Positions 37,475-51,000 of a stretch of 64,000 nucleotides of DNA are shown here, piece after piece (within the stretch, counting starts at the first letter, position 1; each line of letters begins with the position of its first letter). This DNA comes from Toxorhynchites rutilus septentrionalis. Lineage: Eukaryota > Arthropoda > Insecta > Diptera > Culicidae. The notes beneath the pieces were generated by a model. That model was given only the letters and a program-made list of their open reading frames with translations. It was not told the origin of the DNA and ran no database searches. The DNA lies in contig NC_073746.1 of assembly GCF_029784135.1 (NCBI RefSeq), forward strand, positions 114,760,035 through 114,824,034, read 5' to 3'. The translations under genes were made by a program, and so were the position numbers.

Positions 37475-38175
37475 GGGGAAATGGGAGTAAGACGGACATT
37501 GTAAGAATAACTTCAATTATATCTTTGGAAAATCATGTTTTCCAAAACTTGAAAGTTTCATACAGTTCAATGCGGGTATAATGGACATGTAGTGGGGAGA
37601 ATATGGACAGGTTGACAATATATGACGCGTAGAAGTTTATCGCTCGCGATAAACTCTCTGTTAGTGTTTGTGTATCCAGTAACTGAAATAGAACAAAAAG
37701 GAAAAGCAATATGAAAAAGAGTTGAATATTCTTCCCTTCACTTTCTATCATGCATTGGTTGTGATTATGGATGTGACTGTTCATTTCAACCCCACCAGTG
37801 CAATTATTTTAATAATTTAAATTTATCAGTTACGAAAGAATTTACTTTTCCGTACATATTTAATATCACTTTTCTGTCAACTCACAAACCGAAATATAAC
37901 CATCAGCGAATTAAATTTTGCAATGAAACCAACCAAAATGCTTAATATCGAAGCCGGAAAAATTACATCCACACGCGGAATCACATTTTATTTTCGGTTT
38001 TAGTTCCCCTATTCCATTTTTAATCTGTATTCATTGTCATAGGATGGTTTAAATATCCTAGAATAGCATGTAGAATGGGTTCCCATCAACAGAAATTTGA
38101 AATTCATAATGCAACTATACAAATTAACCACCTGTCCATTATACCCCCACTGTCCGTCTTACCCGCGGTTCCCAT
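37475..38175. mobile_element. Inverted-repeat MITE, GGAGTAAGACGGACA ends
   Basis: Left GGGGAAATGGGAGTAAGACG and right complement GGGAACCGCGGGTAAGACGG face each other; both are followed inside by ATAATGGACA. About 700 bp. The target duplication is unclear. Confidence 0.6.
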
Positions 38176-39370
38176 AATAGTGTGGACTATTCCATAATTG
38201 ATACGCGAATCATCAAAATCCGTTCGTCGTATGTTGTCAACAGAAGTAGAAAATTATAACCAACCATGGTTTGTTGTTCCGAGGAGGCAGAGAGCCGTCT
38301 ATTTGCTCGTGTCCCTCTCTTTCTCTCGGACCTTTTTGAACGATTATGGATGTTTAAATTATGAACGTCATTTGCTTTTATCCGTGTGAAACCCCGCTTA
38401 GAACATTATCAATGGAGCATTTTGAGAATGAGACCGCGCTCAATTGCTTAGCGGAACCGCATCCATTTACTCGCCCTTATAATAGATGCAAATGGTGGGA
38501 GCTGAAACAGTAATATTCGTTTTTTATCAGTGTCCATAGAGTAATCATTGCATGTCCAGTAAGCGATTTACATTTTACAGATTCGCAGTCACATAAAGTC
38601 GAAATGCACGAAATTTAATACATGAGGGAATGTCATTGATAAAAGCCATCGACTGAGCGCCGGCTGGAACAAGACTATGTGCTAAAAATCGCGAATCGTT
38701 CCTTTTTGTACCAAATAAATTATCAACGGGATAGGCTCGAGTTGCAATATTTTCTCTCTCCACGGTGTCTATAGAACGAAAGCTGCATTTGATTCGCAGT
38801 GGTATATGAATATTGTAACTAATCGTGCAGAACAAATGTATGGGAAAATAGGAATGCTTCCAATCTTCGTTAATTTAAACCATTTACGCATTAGGGAATC
38901 ATGATGTATAGCATTTAACACGAATCTTAGGGAATTTCCGATTCGATAGGTATGCAATGCATCAAAATCGGTTCGAGCCAAAAATACCAAATATATAAAA
39001 TTTTTATTTTTATTTCTTACCTAATTTTCTTCGAAATATTTTGATGATGTACTGTATTCTATTAGTCAAATCATTTCATTCGATACTGATGTTGAGGGGA
39101 TTACAAAAAATACATACATCTTTTTGAATTTATGTTGCTCATAATGTAGTGTGTTCTCCAAGTCAAGCCACTCAGCCCTTTTTTACCGGCGGCCAAATTG
39201 GATTTTTCAAGATAATGGAATTCACAGTATTATAATGACAGCACAGATAAAGGTTTGTTCCAAATTTTAGAATACAAACATACATACAAACAGGTCAAGT
39301 TGAATGGAACCGTTTAAAAAGTAATTGGCATATTGTTACAGCGGCCATCTTGGATTTGAATTTTCCTAAA
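38176..39370. other. No gene recognised
   Basis: No exon-like frame; 38754-38850 resembles 37374-37420 and 21870-21960 (for example GAACAAATGTATGG), an old dispersed repeat. Confidence 0.35.
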
Positions 39371-39379
39371 TAGCTGTGA

Positions 39380-39690
39380 TCTACTGGTCAAGCCCCTTCA
39401 CTTGATACCCATTTTGATGGGGATTGTTTTGAGAAAATATGTAATCCGCCAATTTGTGGTGGCAGCCATCTTGGATTTGCATTGTTTTTATAAATAACTG
39501 TGTTCTACTAGTCAAGCCCTTCCATTTGATACCCATATTGATGGGGTTTTGCGGAAATATGTAATCTGCCATTTTGTGGTAGCGGCCATTTTGGATTTGC
39601 ATCCCTCATGAATAACTGTGTTCTACTAGTCGAGCCCTTTCATTTGATACCGATATTGATGGGGTTTGGGGAAAACCCACATTGATGAGG
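39380..39690 (+). repeat. Tandem array, ~116-126 bp unit
   Basis: CTACTGGTCAAGCCCC at 39380, CTACTAGTCAAGCCC at 39508 and CTACTAGTCGAGCCC at 39624 head near-identical units that also carry GATGGGG, ATATGTAATC and GCCATYTTGGATTTGCAT. About 2.5 copies. An ACAAACAT microsatellite follows at 39870-39902. Confidence 0.8.
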
Positions 39691-39902
39691 TTCTGAGAAA
39701 ATATGCAACCGCCATTTTGCAGCGGCCGCCATCTTGGTTTTTTAAAATCATGAAATACGCAGTTTTATAATGACTGCAGAGATAAATGTGTGTTCCAAAT
39801 TTCAGATCAATCGGTCAACAGGAAGAGGTTCAAATTTCTATTAATGGGGTAAAGCGCTACAGACAAACATTTTACAAACATACAAACATACAAACATACA
39901 AA

Positions 39903-41008
39903 TTACAGGGCAAGTTGTTTACTTTTTCGCCTTTATAAAAGAAAAAGTGTAAAATGTACCGAATTTTCCCTTTGTTGACCTCCTTTGTCAACACCCTGTA
40001 ACTCAAAACTAAATGGAACAAACAAAGAAATAGTCAGAATTTTTTTTTTAGTGTGGAACGTCACCTTTACAACGAGCTTAAACTTGAAATTGTATGGTCG
40101 ATTTTACGCGAGATATTGATCACTAAAGTCAGCTAACGAGAAAATAATGGAAAACTTTTTCCTCAACCTTGGGGAGAAAGAAATCAATAAATTCAAGACT
40201 TTATTCATAGTTAGAATGACTGACTTAGCTCGTTTGTCGTCCCGTCACGTAGATATAGGTGACACTTTCCTCGTTAAAACTGAAAAAGATTTTCAAACCG
40301 GATTTGATCGAATTGGCACCTAAATCCGACATTTCGATCGATCCGGCATTTTCAGTATCGGGACCATAAACAACATTCACAATTCTCTACCGCTTGGCTC
40401 GATTTTTTGCCTTTCATCAAATGACAACCAAATGTACCGAATTTTCTTTCTGTTTATTTTTAGTTCTAACGACCTGTAACACCCAACTTAATGGGTCGAG
40501 TAAAACCATCAGGAGATCAGAATGTACACAATAATGGATTTATTTTTCCCCTATCCAATGTTATCCAATATTGAATGACATGTTTCTTTTTTACGTGTTT
40601 CTGTTCGGTCGCGTTAGAAAAACCTCGGGGGAATCCGTTTTAGCAACCAAAAACTCGAACTCTTATGACCATATGTCCATCATAACGGATTTGATTATAT
40701 GAACCCTATGCAGAATGAGTTTTGCAATGTTATATTAATCCAAACACTACGCAATTCATTTATGATATAAACTGAACAACTTCACCTGGAACATATCTAC
40801 CAGCGGCTATTGATTGGACGTTGAAACATAAAGCCTGTTCACATGGCTACTACCACCTACCACCTATGCTACAATTATTTACAATTACTTTTTTTCTTCA
40901 CACTACCTGCCACACTCTTGAGACGAATCGCTATGCGACAAAACAGGTCTGCATGGAAAAAAATACACATTTCACCAAACCCCGCGCCAAGTTGCATGGG
41001 AAATATGA
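39903..41008. other. No gene recognised
   Basis: Includes a dispersed repeat shared with 7320-7620 (AAATGTACCGAATTTT and CCTGTAACWC near 39952 and 40434). No exon identified. Confidence 0.4.
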
Positions 41009-41195
41009 ATGAAAAGTGCGAAGGCGTCGTCGATTGCGATTGCGTTCCTCCGATACCGGTTCTATGGTGTAGAAGTGGGTCTAGTAGTGGCGTGGGACAA
41101 GTTGTTAATTGGTTGCCACATCCCTGCATGCATATACAATCTGGCTTCGGTCGTTGTCGCCGCCGCCGGCGGCAGTGCTGCTGCTGCTGCTGCAA
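41009..41195 (+). other. Candidate alternative first exon for the LRCH gene
   Basis: A GC-rich open frame starts with ATG at 41009 and runs to a strong donor (CAA|GTATGT at 41196) after a Gly/Ala run (GGSAAAAAA, from CTG/CGC repeats). It leaves one base, exactly the phase the exon at 41950 needs, so joining gives NLSRNRF in frame. It has no homology I recognise and lacks the expected LRCH N-terminal region, so this is only a possibility; a CpG-rich regulatory stretch explains it equally well. Confidence 0.2.
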
Positions 41196-41949
41196 GTATG
41201 TTTTGGTCTGAAACCAGTTATAAAATCGAGCATGGATTCAGAGCGGCGAGCATTTGTGGAAGCGTGTACGGTAGTCTAGGCGGTGGTCCTTCTGCATGTT
41301 GTTGTGATAGCGCACAACAGCATAATCGAGGGACGGGATCCCACGCTGTGAACCGTTTTACATGAGCGTTTGTCATATATGAATCAAACAGATTCGGGCG
41401 TCCATTGAAGTGTTGCAGACGCCCAACGTTCCTTGAACGAGCAAGATAAACAATTCAAGTGCACTGCAGTGACAATCGATTGCCCTTGGCGTTTGCTGCC
41501 ACCATGCAGAGCTGCAAGCCATACGATTGGCCTGTATGTACTGAAATTCGGATAAATGAATGTGGTCATGACATTTGACATGGCGTATGTCATTTGGCAG
41601 CGTCGGCGGCGGCTAGCTGGGTGGTAGCTGCCGTTTTGCGAAATATGTTGGCAGAGAAAAACACGCGATTGAGGTCAACCATCTGGAGCTAAACCTGATT
41701 GGTCGAACGTGTTTTGCCAACACATGGTTAGAGATTGGAGATGGATAAACGATTGTCGGGCCCTATCTTGATTTAATTAATTGAGGTCAATTAGAGATCG
41801 ATTGTGTTCAATTATAGACTAGGCGATGATGAAAAGTTGAAGAATCGTTTCACGAATAAGTCAATCAGTATTAATTTTCCTATTTATCTAAACATAATGC
41901 CTGCAAATCATGCATACACTTAAAAATGATTTTTTTTATTGACCCACAG

Positions 41950-42094
41950 ATCTGTCGCGCAACCGGTTTTGCGAGCTCCCAGAGGACATCACATCGTTGG
42001 CCTTCCTGGAACGCTTACTCGTCTTCCACAACACGATACGCTCAATTCCGGAGACGATCCGGGGGCTACACTCGCTTACCTATCTAGATTTAAG
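41950..42094 (+). CDS. Lrch: LRCH exon: first visible LRRs
   Basis: Acceptor CCCACAG, donor GTTAGT. Encodes two LRRs (residues 1-48), LSRNRFCELPEDITSLAFLE onwards, and shares a split Arg codon with the next exon. The first Asp codon needs one base from an upstream exon, so this is not the first exon. Confidence 0.95.
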
Positions 42095-45000
42095 GTTAGT
42101 ATTACATTGAGTGTGAACAACGCTCCCATGTTCATCATGTCAAATTAACTGTGAATGATTCACAAGCATATTTTCCCATAGCGATCAGAATCGGCGTTTG
42201 CTGCTGCTACATGAAGATATGCCGATGAATTGAGTGTTTGTTTTCAGTTATCACGGAACTGCAAGTTCGAGCAGCCAACCAACTAATTCAATTTCATCTA
42301 ATTGATTACTAGCTACAGTTTATTTTTTCATTCGCATCGCCCTAATTGAATCGAAACCCATCCGACCCATTCCAGGAACAATCAACTATCGGTGATGCCA
42401 CGGGAAATTTGCTTTCTGCCGCTGCAAGTGCTGCTAGTTTCGAACAACCGGCTCGTCACGCTTCCGGACGAGCTCGGTCGGATGGAGGAGCTGACCGAGC
42501 TCGATGCCGCCTGCAACCAAATCACTCATCTTCCTCCCCGGCTGGGCGATCTGCGGAATTTGCGTTCGCTCACGCTGCGTAACAATCAGCTCGTCTATCT
42601 GCCCCGAGATCTCACGGTGCTGCAGTTGGTATTCCTCGACATCAGCTGCAACAAGATCACTACCCTGCCGGTGGAACTTCGACACATGAGCTCGCTGGTC
42701 GATCTGGAACTGTCGAACAACCCGCTTACCTCACCACCAGCAAGCGTTAGTATCCTGTGTATTGCCTAAGAAGCTGTCCACATACCACATGGATATAAAA
42801 AGCATGATTTTAGACACCCTCCTACACCTCCGTGGACAATTGTGGACATTCCATATATCCCTCTCCCTGTTGTTTATGTGGGCATTCTTACATTTTTTTT
42901 GGAAAAGAAAAACATGAAAATAATTGAGTTACGTTTAAATTCCATTTTAGGTTTGTTTTCTAATTTCTATTCTAGGTTTTATCAGGAATTATTAGGAAAT
43001 TTATTATTAGTTTTATCAGTTTATTAGGAAAATTGTTCATTTAAATAGTAGCGATTCTGTTCTCAATTTTTTATATTTCAACAACAATGCTCGGAAAGCT
43101 CTTTAGTTTCATCGAAATACCATTCACGTTGTTTTGGTGTTTCTTGCTAAAATCTCGGGTACACAGATAGTGAAATCAACGACTAGTTGGGATTTATCGA
43201 AGAAAAGCGGATTTCTATACAAGACTGTATACACAAAAATCGATATATTCATAAAGTTACACTAATATTGCTCCGGTTATAAAAACTAGAACAATAATAT
43301 TGTTCTAGTTATGAAAATGTTTTGTTTTTGTTGTATTTCTTAGTTTTGGCTCGTTCAACAACAGGATCGCAATTCATAGACGTTAATCAGTTGGATTGGC
43401 CGGAACTTTCATGCCGATTTTAACCGAAAAACAAACAAATCGAAAGCAACATTTTCATAGACATAAATTTATTCGATTATATTTGAAGGTACCAGAAAAT
43501 GACATTATGTCTGGATACTCGAGGCTCACCTTTCAAAAGATAGCTAAGGATGCTAGAAACAAGATTTTAACCCATTCCATGAAAATTTGAAATAAAAGAA
43601 TAAAATTTCAAATCAAGGAAAAAATTTAAAACATTAACTAAATGAGCACTAGAGTAGAAGTACATATCATCGCAATAGTACCTGTTATGGTAATACGAGT
43701 GAGTTTTTTTTCAATATTTTAGGAAACATATCTTATTTTTAAAGGCTCTAATAAGATTTTTAAACATCAGAATTCTCTTCTTTGTCGATTTTGGTACTTG
43801 ATTCCATGCGAAACATTGTAGTTTTGTCGAAAAATTCAGTTTGAAAATAGTGTATGCCATTGATGCTTGCTTCTTAACATTTTGCTAAGGACTATGCGGT
43901 CAAAAAAATGAGATTTTTATGCTGTGAAGTGCCTTTTTTATTGCAAACACAGTGTAGACGCACACATTAAAACCTTATTGATGTTGTGATTTGACCAATT
44001 TATACGATTTTTGTATTAACATAATTTGTACAATTTTATATCTAAGTGCCAAATATTTTCATTCTATCAAAACTTTTTCCTGTAGTAAAATCACCTACAG
44101 GAGCGTTTTTGGAATCAAATGTATGCTGATTGATAAGGTTGATTGGATTTACTATTGACTTGGTTAATAAAACACTGTGTTAATCTACAAAATATTTAAA
44201 AAAAAAACAGAAAAAATCGTTCGTATTGTTATCCACTACACCTATACACAAAAAGGTAGAAGAATTCAAGTATTACATCTCAAATTTTGAAGCTTTAAAT
44301 GAAGCTTTGAAATGATGTATATCCCATCTTCATGCGTTGGTTTTTGCGAAGTTACATCGTTTCTTAAATCACTTAAAAACTTTGACTTCGCGCTCCGTCC
44401 TAATCCTATTAACACATTTTCCATGTGACACCGACTATTGCCATAATAGGTACACTTATTACAAAACTCCAGGAACACTATCACCATAATGGGTACATGG
44501 AAGTGGCATTTTCAAACATGTTTTTTATACAATTTAGTCAATTAATTATCGAAATATCAGTGAGAATCTTCAAAAACAGAATTCAAACTGCTAGAAAAAG
44601 TATACTTTTGAACTAAAATAGAGTATTTATTCGCTAATTTCTGCAAGTTGATGATATATGTCCTCAATAATTGGTACACTTACGCTATTTATAACATAAA
44701 TTCTTTGAATCGAATTTAAGGGGCGAACTCGAAAAAAGTACCTAATCATATTTAAAATATTTTTTGGTTTTTACTATTGTTAAGTTTCTTGAGATATATC
44801 TGAAATTACTTAACCAAACTTCAATGTCTATACACTGAAGTCGCTTTTTACATGGTTTTCTAATACGCGGTTTTTGGGATTTACGTGGTTTATTTTTACG
44901 CGGATTTCGGAATTTACGCGGAATTTCACTCTTTGTTAGATTTTTATACGGATTTTATAATTCACCCAGTTTATTTTTACGCGGATTCTGGAATTTGCGC

Positions 45001-48000
45001 GGTTTTATTTTACGCGGATTTTGGAATTTACGCGGTTTTTGTTTATGCGGCACGTATCCACCGCGTAAAAAGCGACTCTAGTGTATACTAATGAATGGAT
45101 AATTAAATACTTGTTTGAAGAGCCGTGGGTAGACCTAGGTTTGATTTTGTAACTTATGGGAAACAATAAAAGTCGCGTAAAAAGCGACTCTAGTGTATAC
45201 CAATGAATGGATAATTAAATACTTGTTTGAAGAGCCGTGGGTAGACCTAGGTTTGATTTTGTAACTTATGGGAAACAATCATTTGAACAACAGGTTTTTC
45301 AAAGCGTTATCACGTCACAAAAAAAGAGTATTTCTTAAGTTTATCAGATGAACTGAATATTCGAACTCAACATTTTTATTAGAAACTAGCTAACCCGGCA
45401 AACTTCGTCCCGCCCATTTACTTGATTAATTCTCGAGTAATGCAGAAATTTGTGTTTTATTTGTATGGCAGCCACCCCTAAGAGAGGGGGAGGGGTATCT
45501 AACCACCATAGAAACATTCATTGCACCCTAAAGTTTCCATATGCCTAATTTGGTTTAATTTGCTTGATTAAATATCGGGTAATGCAAAAAATTGTGTTTC
45601 ATTTGTACGGCAGCCCCCTCTAAGAGAGGGGGAAGGAGTATCTTAACACCATAGAAACATTTATTGCATCCTAAAACCTCCACATGCCAAATTTGGTTTC
45701 ATTTGCTTGATTAATTCTCGAGTAATGCAGAAATTTGTGTTTCATTTGTATGGCAGCTCCCCCTTTGAGTGGGGGAAGGACTGTCTAACCATCATAGAAA
45801 CATTTATTGCACCCTAAAACTTTCACATGCCAGCTTTGGTTTCGTTTGATTGATTAATTTCCGAGTAATGCAAAAAATTGTGTTTCATTTGTATGGCAGC
45901 CCCCTCTAAGAGAGGGGGAAGGAGTATCTTATCACCATAGAAACATTTATTGCATCCTAAAACCTCCACATGCCAAATTTGGTTTCATTTGCTTGATTAA
46001 TTCTCGTGTAATGCAGAAATTTGTGTTTCATTTGTATGGCAGCCCCCCCTTTGAGTGGGAGAAGGACTGTCTAACCATCATAGAAACATTTATTGCACCC
46101 TAAAACTTTCACATGCCAACTTTGGTTTCGTTTGATTGATTAATTTCCGAGTAATGCAAAAAATTGTGTTTCATTTGTATGGCAGCCCCCTCTAAGAGAG
46201 GGGGAAGGAGTATCTTATCACCATAGAAACATTTATTGCATCCTAAAACCTCCACATGCCAAATTTGGTTTCATTTGCTTGATTAATTCTCGAGTAATGC
46301 AGAAATTTGTGTTTCATTTGTATGGCAGCTCCCCCTTTGAGTGGGGGAAGGACTGTCTAACCATCATAGAAACATTTATTGCACCCTAAAACTTTCACAT
46401 GCCAGCTTTGGTTTCGTTTGATTGATTAATTTCCGAGTAATGCAAAAAATTGTGTTTCATTTGTATGGCAGCCCCCTCTAAGAGAGGGGGAAGGAGTATC
46501 TTATCACCATAGAAACATTTATTGCATCCTAAAACCTCCACATGCCAAATTTGGTTTCATTTGCTTGATTAATTCTCGTGTAATGCAGAAATTTGTGTTT
46601 CATTTGTATGGCAGCCCCCCCTTTGAGTGGGGGAAGGACTGTCTAACCATCATAGAAACATTTATTGCACCCTAAAACTTTCACATGCCAACTTTGGTTT
46701 CGTTTGCTTGGTTAATTTCCGAGTAATGCAGAAATTTGTGTTTCATTTGTATGGCAGCCCCCCCTTAGAGAGGGGGGAGGGGTCTCAAAATATCACGAAA
46801 ACCTTCCCCGGCCCCAAAAACCCCTACATACCAATTTTCATGTCGATCGGTTCAGTAGTTTCCGAGTCTATAAGAATCAAACAGATAGACAGACATCACT
46901 CCATTTTTATATTATTATTATAGAAATACGAATATTCGGCTATCCGAACTCGAAGCTGGTCGGATATCCGGGACTGGCCAAACCACTATCCGTTTCATCG
47001 CTAATGTTTATACTTGAATTGAATTTCAGTAATGTTGAGCAAATACTGAAATTTGGCGAGATCAGTCCACAAATGATGAAGCATGAACTATCTCAAGAAG
47101 TTGTTGTCACGTCACAAAAAATATACGATCCATTCCATCGTGACGTGAAAGTATTTTGATTCACTACAAACCCTTTTTTTTTTTGCGTTTTTATGTAGAA
47201 ATCACGTGAAATTAAACGATGTTATAGTAAAATTGAGAAAATTAACTTTCTACAAGAATAATGAGTTAATCAGAATACTCTATAGTTAGATTGGCTTTTG
47301 TTAGTCGAACACTTTTGTGTAGTGACAACATCTGACTTTTTGCTGTTTCGGACTGTTGGACATTTTTTCTATGACTTGTCAACAATAGATGAACGTAAAT
47401 CCAGAATGTTGAATACAATCTTGTTTCGACAGTCGATTAGCTTATAATAGGGGAGATGGGGCACATTCGGACACTTTTGTTTCCTTGATTTTTTAATATG
47501 TTTTGTAAACTTTAAAAAAATCCTGAATTCATCCTGGTTATCATTTGGACATCAATGTATCATATGAGTGTGTTAGAGGTGTGCGTTGATGCGATTACGA
47601 ATGGTTTATTCGAATTTTTGAAAATTGCCTTCATGTTTGAATGTGGCCCATGTGTGGGGCAGTATCGGTCAGGTTGAGTACCCAATCGTTCTGGGAAACT
47701 AAGAGCTTTTTCAAATGTGCCAGAACATTGAGAAACAGTTTTCCTGTTATGCAACCGTTAGTTGGGAAATTAGCAAAGATAATGGACCCAGTAAGACCCC
47801 CTGTGAGCTAGAATCATGAAAACGTTCTATTCGAAACAAGCTCGATAGCTCTTCCCATCTCATCTTCGTTGATGTTGGTTCTATTGTTTTTCTTTTTGTA
47901 GTTTCGAATCATCATTAGGTCTGAGAATCAGACTGAATTGATGTTTGTTAGTAAACAACAATCAGACACAAATTTTATTAAACAGTGTCCGAATGTGCCC

Positions 48001-51000
48001 GTGAACGATGTCCGAATGTGCCCCAGCACCATCCGAAGACAAATAATAATTTTATCTAATAAATAGACCTTTATTTCCCCGTTGTATGCACATTTTTTTT
48101 CATTTCATATTAATTACTAACTGAGGTGGTGTACTTAAATTTCTAAATCGATCACAAAGGAATTAGGGAAATACTTACAACTTCAAGCTCAAAAGTTTCG
48201 AAACGTGTATGAAAAAGGGCATTGTGTTGTTTTCGTAAGTAATAAACGACCAGGAGGTGTCAAACCAGATGACAGCTGTTGGTGGAAGGGCTGTTAACTC
48301 ACTTATATTTTTCATTTGGTTGAAAATTGTACCACTTAATTTTTACTTGCTCCCAATACCCATACGGTATGGCTTTTCCATACAAAAAATGTATGGGTAT
48401 TGGGAGCAAGGGTCTTACCAGCATAGGTCGAATATCGTATTCCGATGCCATTTTGGATTCGAAGATAGTGGCTTCTGGTCCGTGAAAACAGCTTTAAAAG
48501 TCGTGAGCAAAAAATCGTGATTTTTGAAGATTTCTATTGAAGAATCGCCAGGATTTGTTTAAAATGATATTTCAGCGAAACTAAGAAAGATAGAAGTTGG
48601 GTTTTGAAAAACGAGTTTTAGAGCAGTCAAAGAGCATCAATTTGGTTGATAGAAATAATTCTGTTAATTATGCTTTTTTGTGGTAAAATTAGTAATTTGC
48701 AACATTTTGGAAACCACCGACTTCGAAGTTTTTTATTTCAGAAATATTATTTAAATCCACTAAAAATCGAAAAATTATCCAAGGGGGAATAAAGGAAATC
48801 GGGGTTTTCAAAAAAAAGTTTTGATGCAAACATCCTCAATCGCATGAAACGTCGAGATCTACTATCATCTCGAAAAAAAAATTTCTTGTCAAAAATTAAT
48901 ACTCTGGGACCTCGATTTCCGTTGATTTTTCGGTTTCCAAAAAACTCAAATTTAAACGTCTGCGACACTAATAAATGAAGTCCGACTGAGGTAATATTTT
49001 GCATTGAGTATATTATCGGGCAAATCAACATATTGCAGCAAGTTTCGAATGAAAAATCGAGATAACTATTTTTATTGGCACCTAAAACCATATCTTTTCT
49101 TTATATTTGCTCAAGTCTCAGTCGTGTCGATTTAGACAAAAAAAAATTTTTTTTTGATTTTCAAAAAAAACTCAAATTATGACCACTTTGAGCCATTCTT
49201 CCTTAAGTACGATTGAGCTGATATTTTGCATAGGGTGTTTTTTCGAGGTGGTGAACATTTTTTATGGGATAACTTTTTGAAATTCGAGATGACTATTTTC
49301 ACTGGCACCCTAGGGTATAGGTTCAGAATCACCGGTCGGGTTCAGACCACCTTTCCATATAGGATGGACCTTTGGAAGGGGAAGGGGAGATCTCAGAGGA
49401 AAGTGAGAATTATTCAGGATAATAACTAACATAAAAAGAGAATATTGCTTAAACAATATGATGAAATTTATATTTAACACACTTTATTGATTTTGTGACG
49501 TGACAACGCTTAATAGAGATTGTTTTTTTTTGCCCAGAGGGTGTTGTCACATCACAAATTGCATGCCGAGTTTTTTTAAACTGAATATACAAGAATCTTC
49601 GCTTCTCTATTGTTGACGAATCATAAGACATAGTTCATACGTATGTTTTGAAGCGGAACTTAAGATTGAACATTAATGTTCAACACTCGGAAATCGCAAA
49701 AAGTCAGGTGCTGTCACGTCACAAAAGTATTTGACTGACAACAAGCGAATTCAAGTATAAAAAGTTCTCTATTTCTAGCAGAAAATTTTCTCAATTCTAC
49801 TTTGTCATCGTTTATTTTTTTGGAAATCGTGTGATTCATACATGAAAACTGGTGAGTCAAAACGTTGTCACGTCACGCTGGAATGGATCATTTCCATTTT
49901 ATTTAATTAAAAAAAATAGTTGAACCAAATGTAATTGTAAACTATTATGAATTCAGACAATCAACTATTGATGTTTTTGATGAATTATTTAACTTTTCAA
50001 GGTTTTCGAAACTTTTCTAGTACATTCTCCTTCTCTTCATTGGACCCGGGCCAAAGCCATTGTAGTCTCCTGCTACCCCGAAGACTTGTTCGCTGGATCA
50101 TTTATTACCATTAAAGAACTACTATTCGTTTTCACATTTTAGGGGAATTAAAAAATGTATACCAGGTTTTGGACACTAACTGCTTATTTGAAATTTGCCT
50201 CATATTATGAATTATAAGAAATTCGTTCAAACTTTGAAAATACTAGGTTTCAATACATTTTTTGAAGCGTTAGATTTTCTTTTCAATTCTCAAAACCAAC
50301 TTTTTTTCAAAAATCGCGCTTGTGCGCCAAAGATTTTTTACCAAAGTTGCCGCCATAGAAAAGTTTGTTTCTAACATCCTTAGCTGTCATTTAGCGATTT
50401 CCCAGGTTTCTAGACACTATAATTTTGAACCACTCTATTACACGCAGCTTGAACAGTTCATCCTCCTTGAGAGGTTTCTCGTGAAAAAATGAGCGATATA
50501 CTTTTTTTTTTTGCTATCCAGTAAGTTGAGTTCTTACAGGAGCCTGAATAAATGATCATCTGATGGTGCAACATATGGTAAATACGGCGGGTGGAATAGC
50601 ACATCTCAGCCAAACTCCGAAAAAAATCTGCCGAAAGCATCGCTGCCAGGAACATATTTTCCCAATCCTTGGAAGTTCTCGTAAAATAGAAAAGAAGCAG
50701 TTTTTCTGAATCGAAACCTGCTTCTAAGAAAAAAAATCCTAATATTACAAATTAATTATACAGTAAAACCTGTTTTTGTGCGAATTTTTTTTTGTGCGAT
50801 TTTCTTTTCTTGTGCGGTTTTTTTTGTGCGATTTTTTTTGTGCGGTGTATGAATTGAAGCAAATTTGACGAAGTTATCGTCCATTTAGTTTTTTTCGATG
50901 GTTTATATGCATTTCAGTGCGAAAAAAGCATATTTGCGTCTCAATTATCCACTTCTGAAATAATTTTCCTCCTCTCATCAAATGCTCTAAGCATGCTCTT

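Noticed and set aside
1..41949. The missing LRCH N-terminal exon
   Set aside because: I looked for a frame resembling the family's N-terminal segment ahead of the first LRR and found none that could be defended; it probably lies outside the window.
45386..46921. A CRISPR-like array
   Set aside because: Monomers are contiguous 143-bp units with no unique spacers, in an animal genome.
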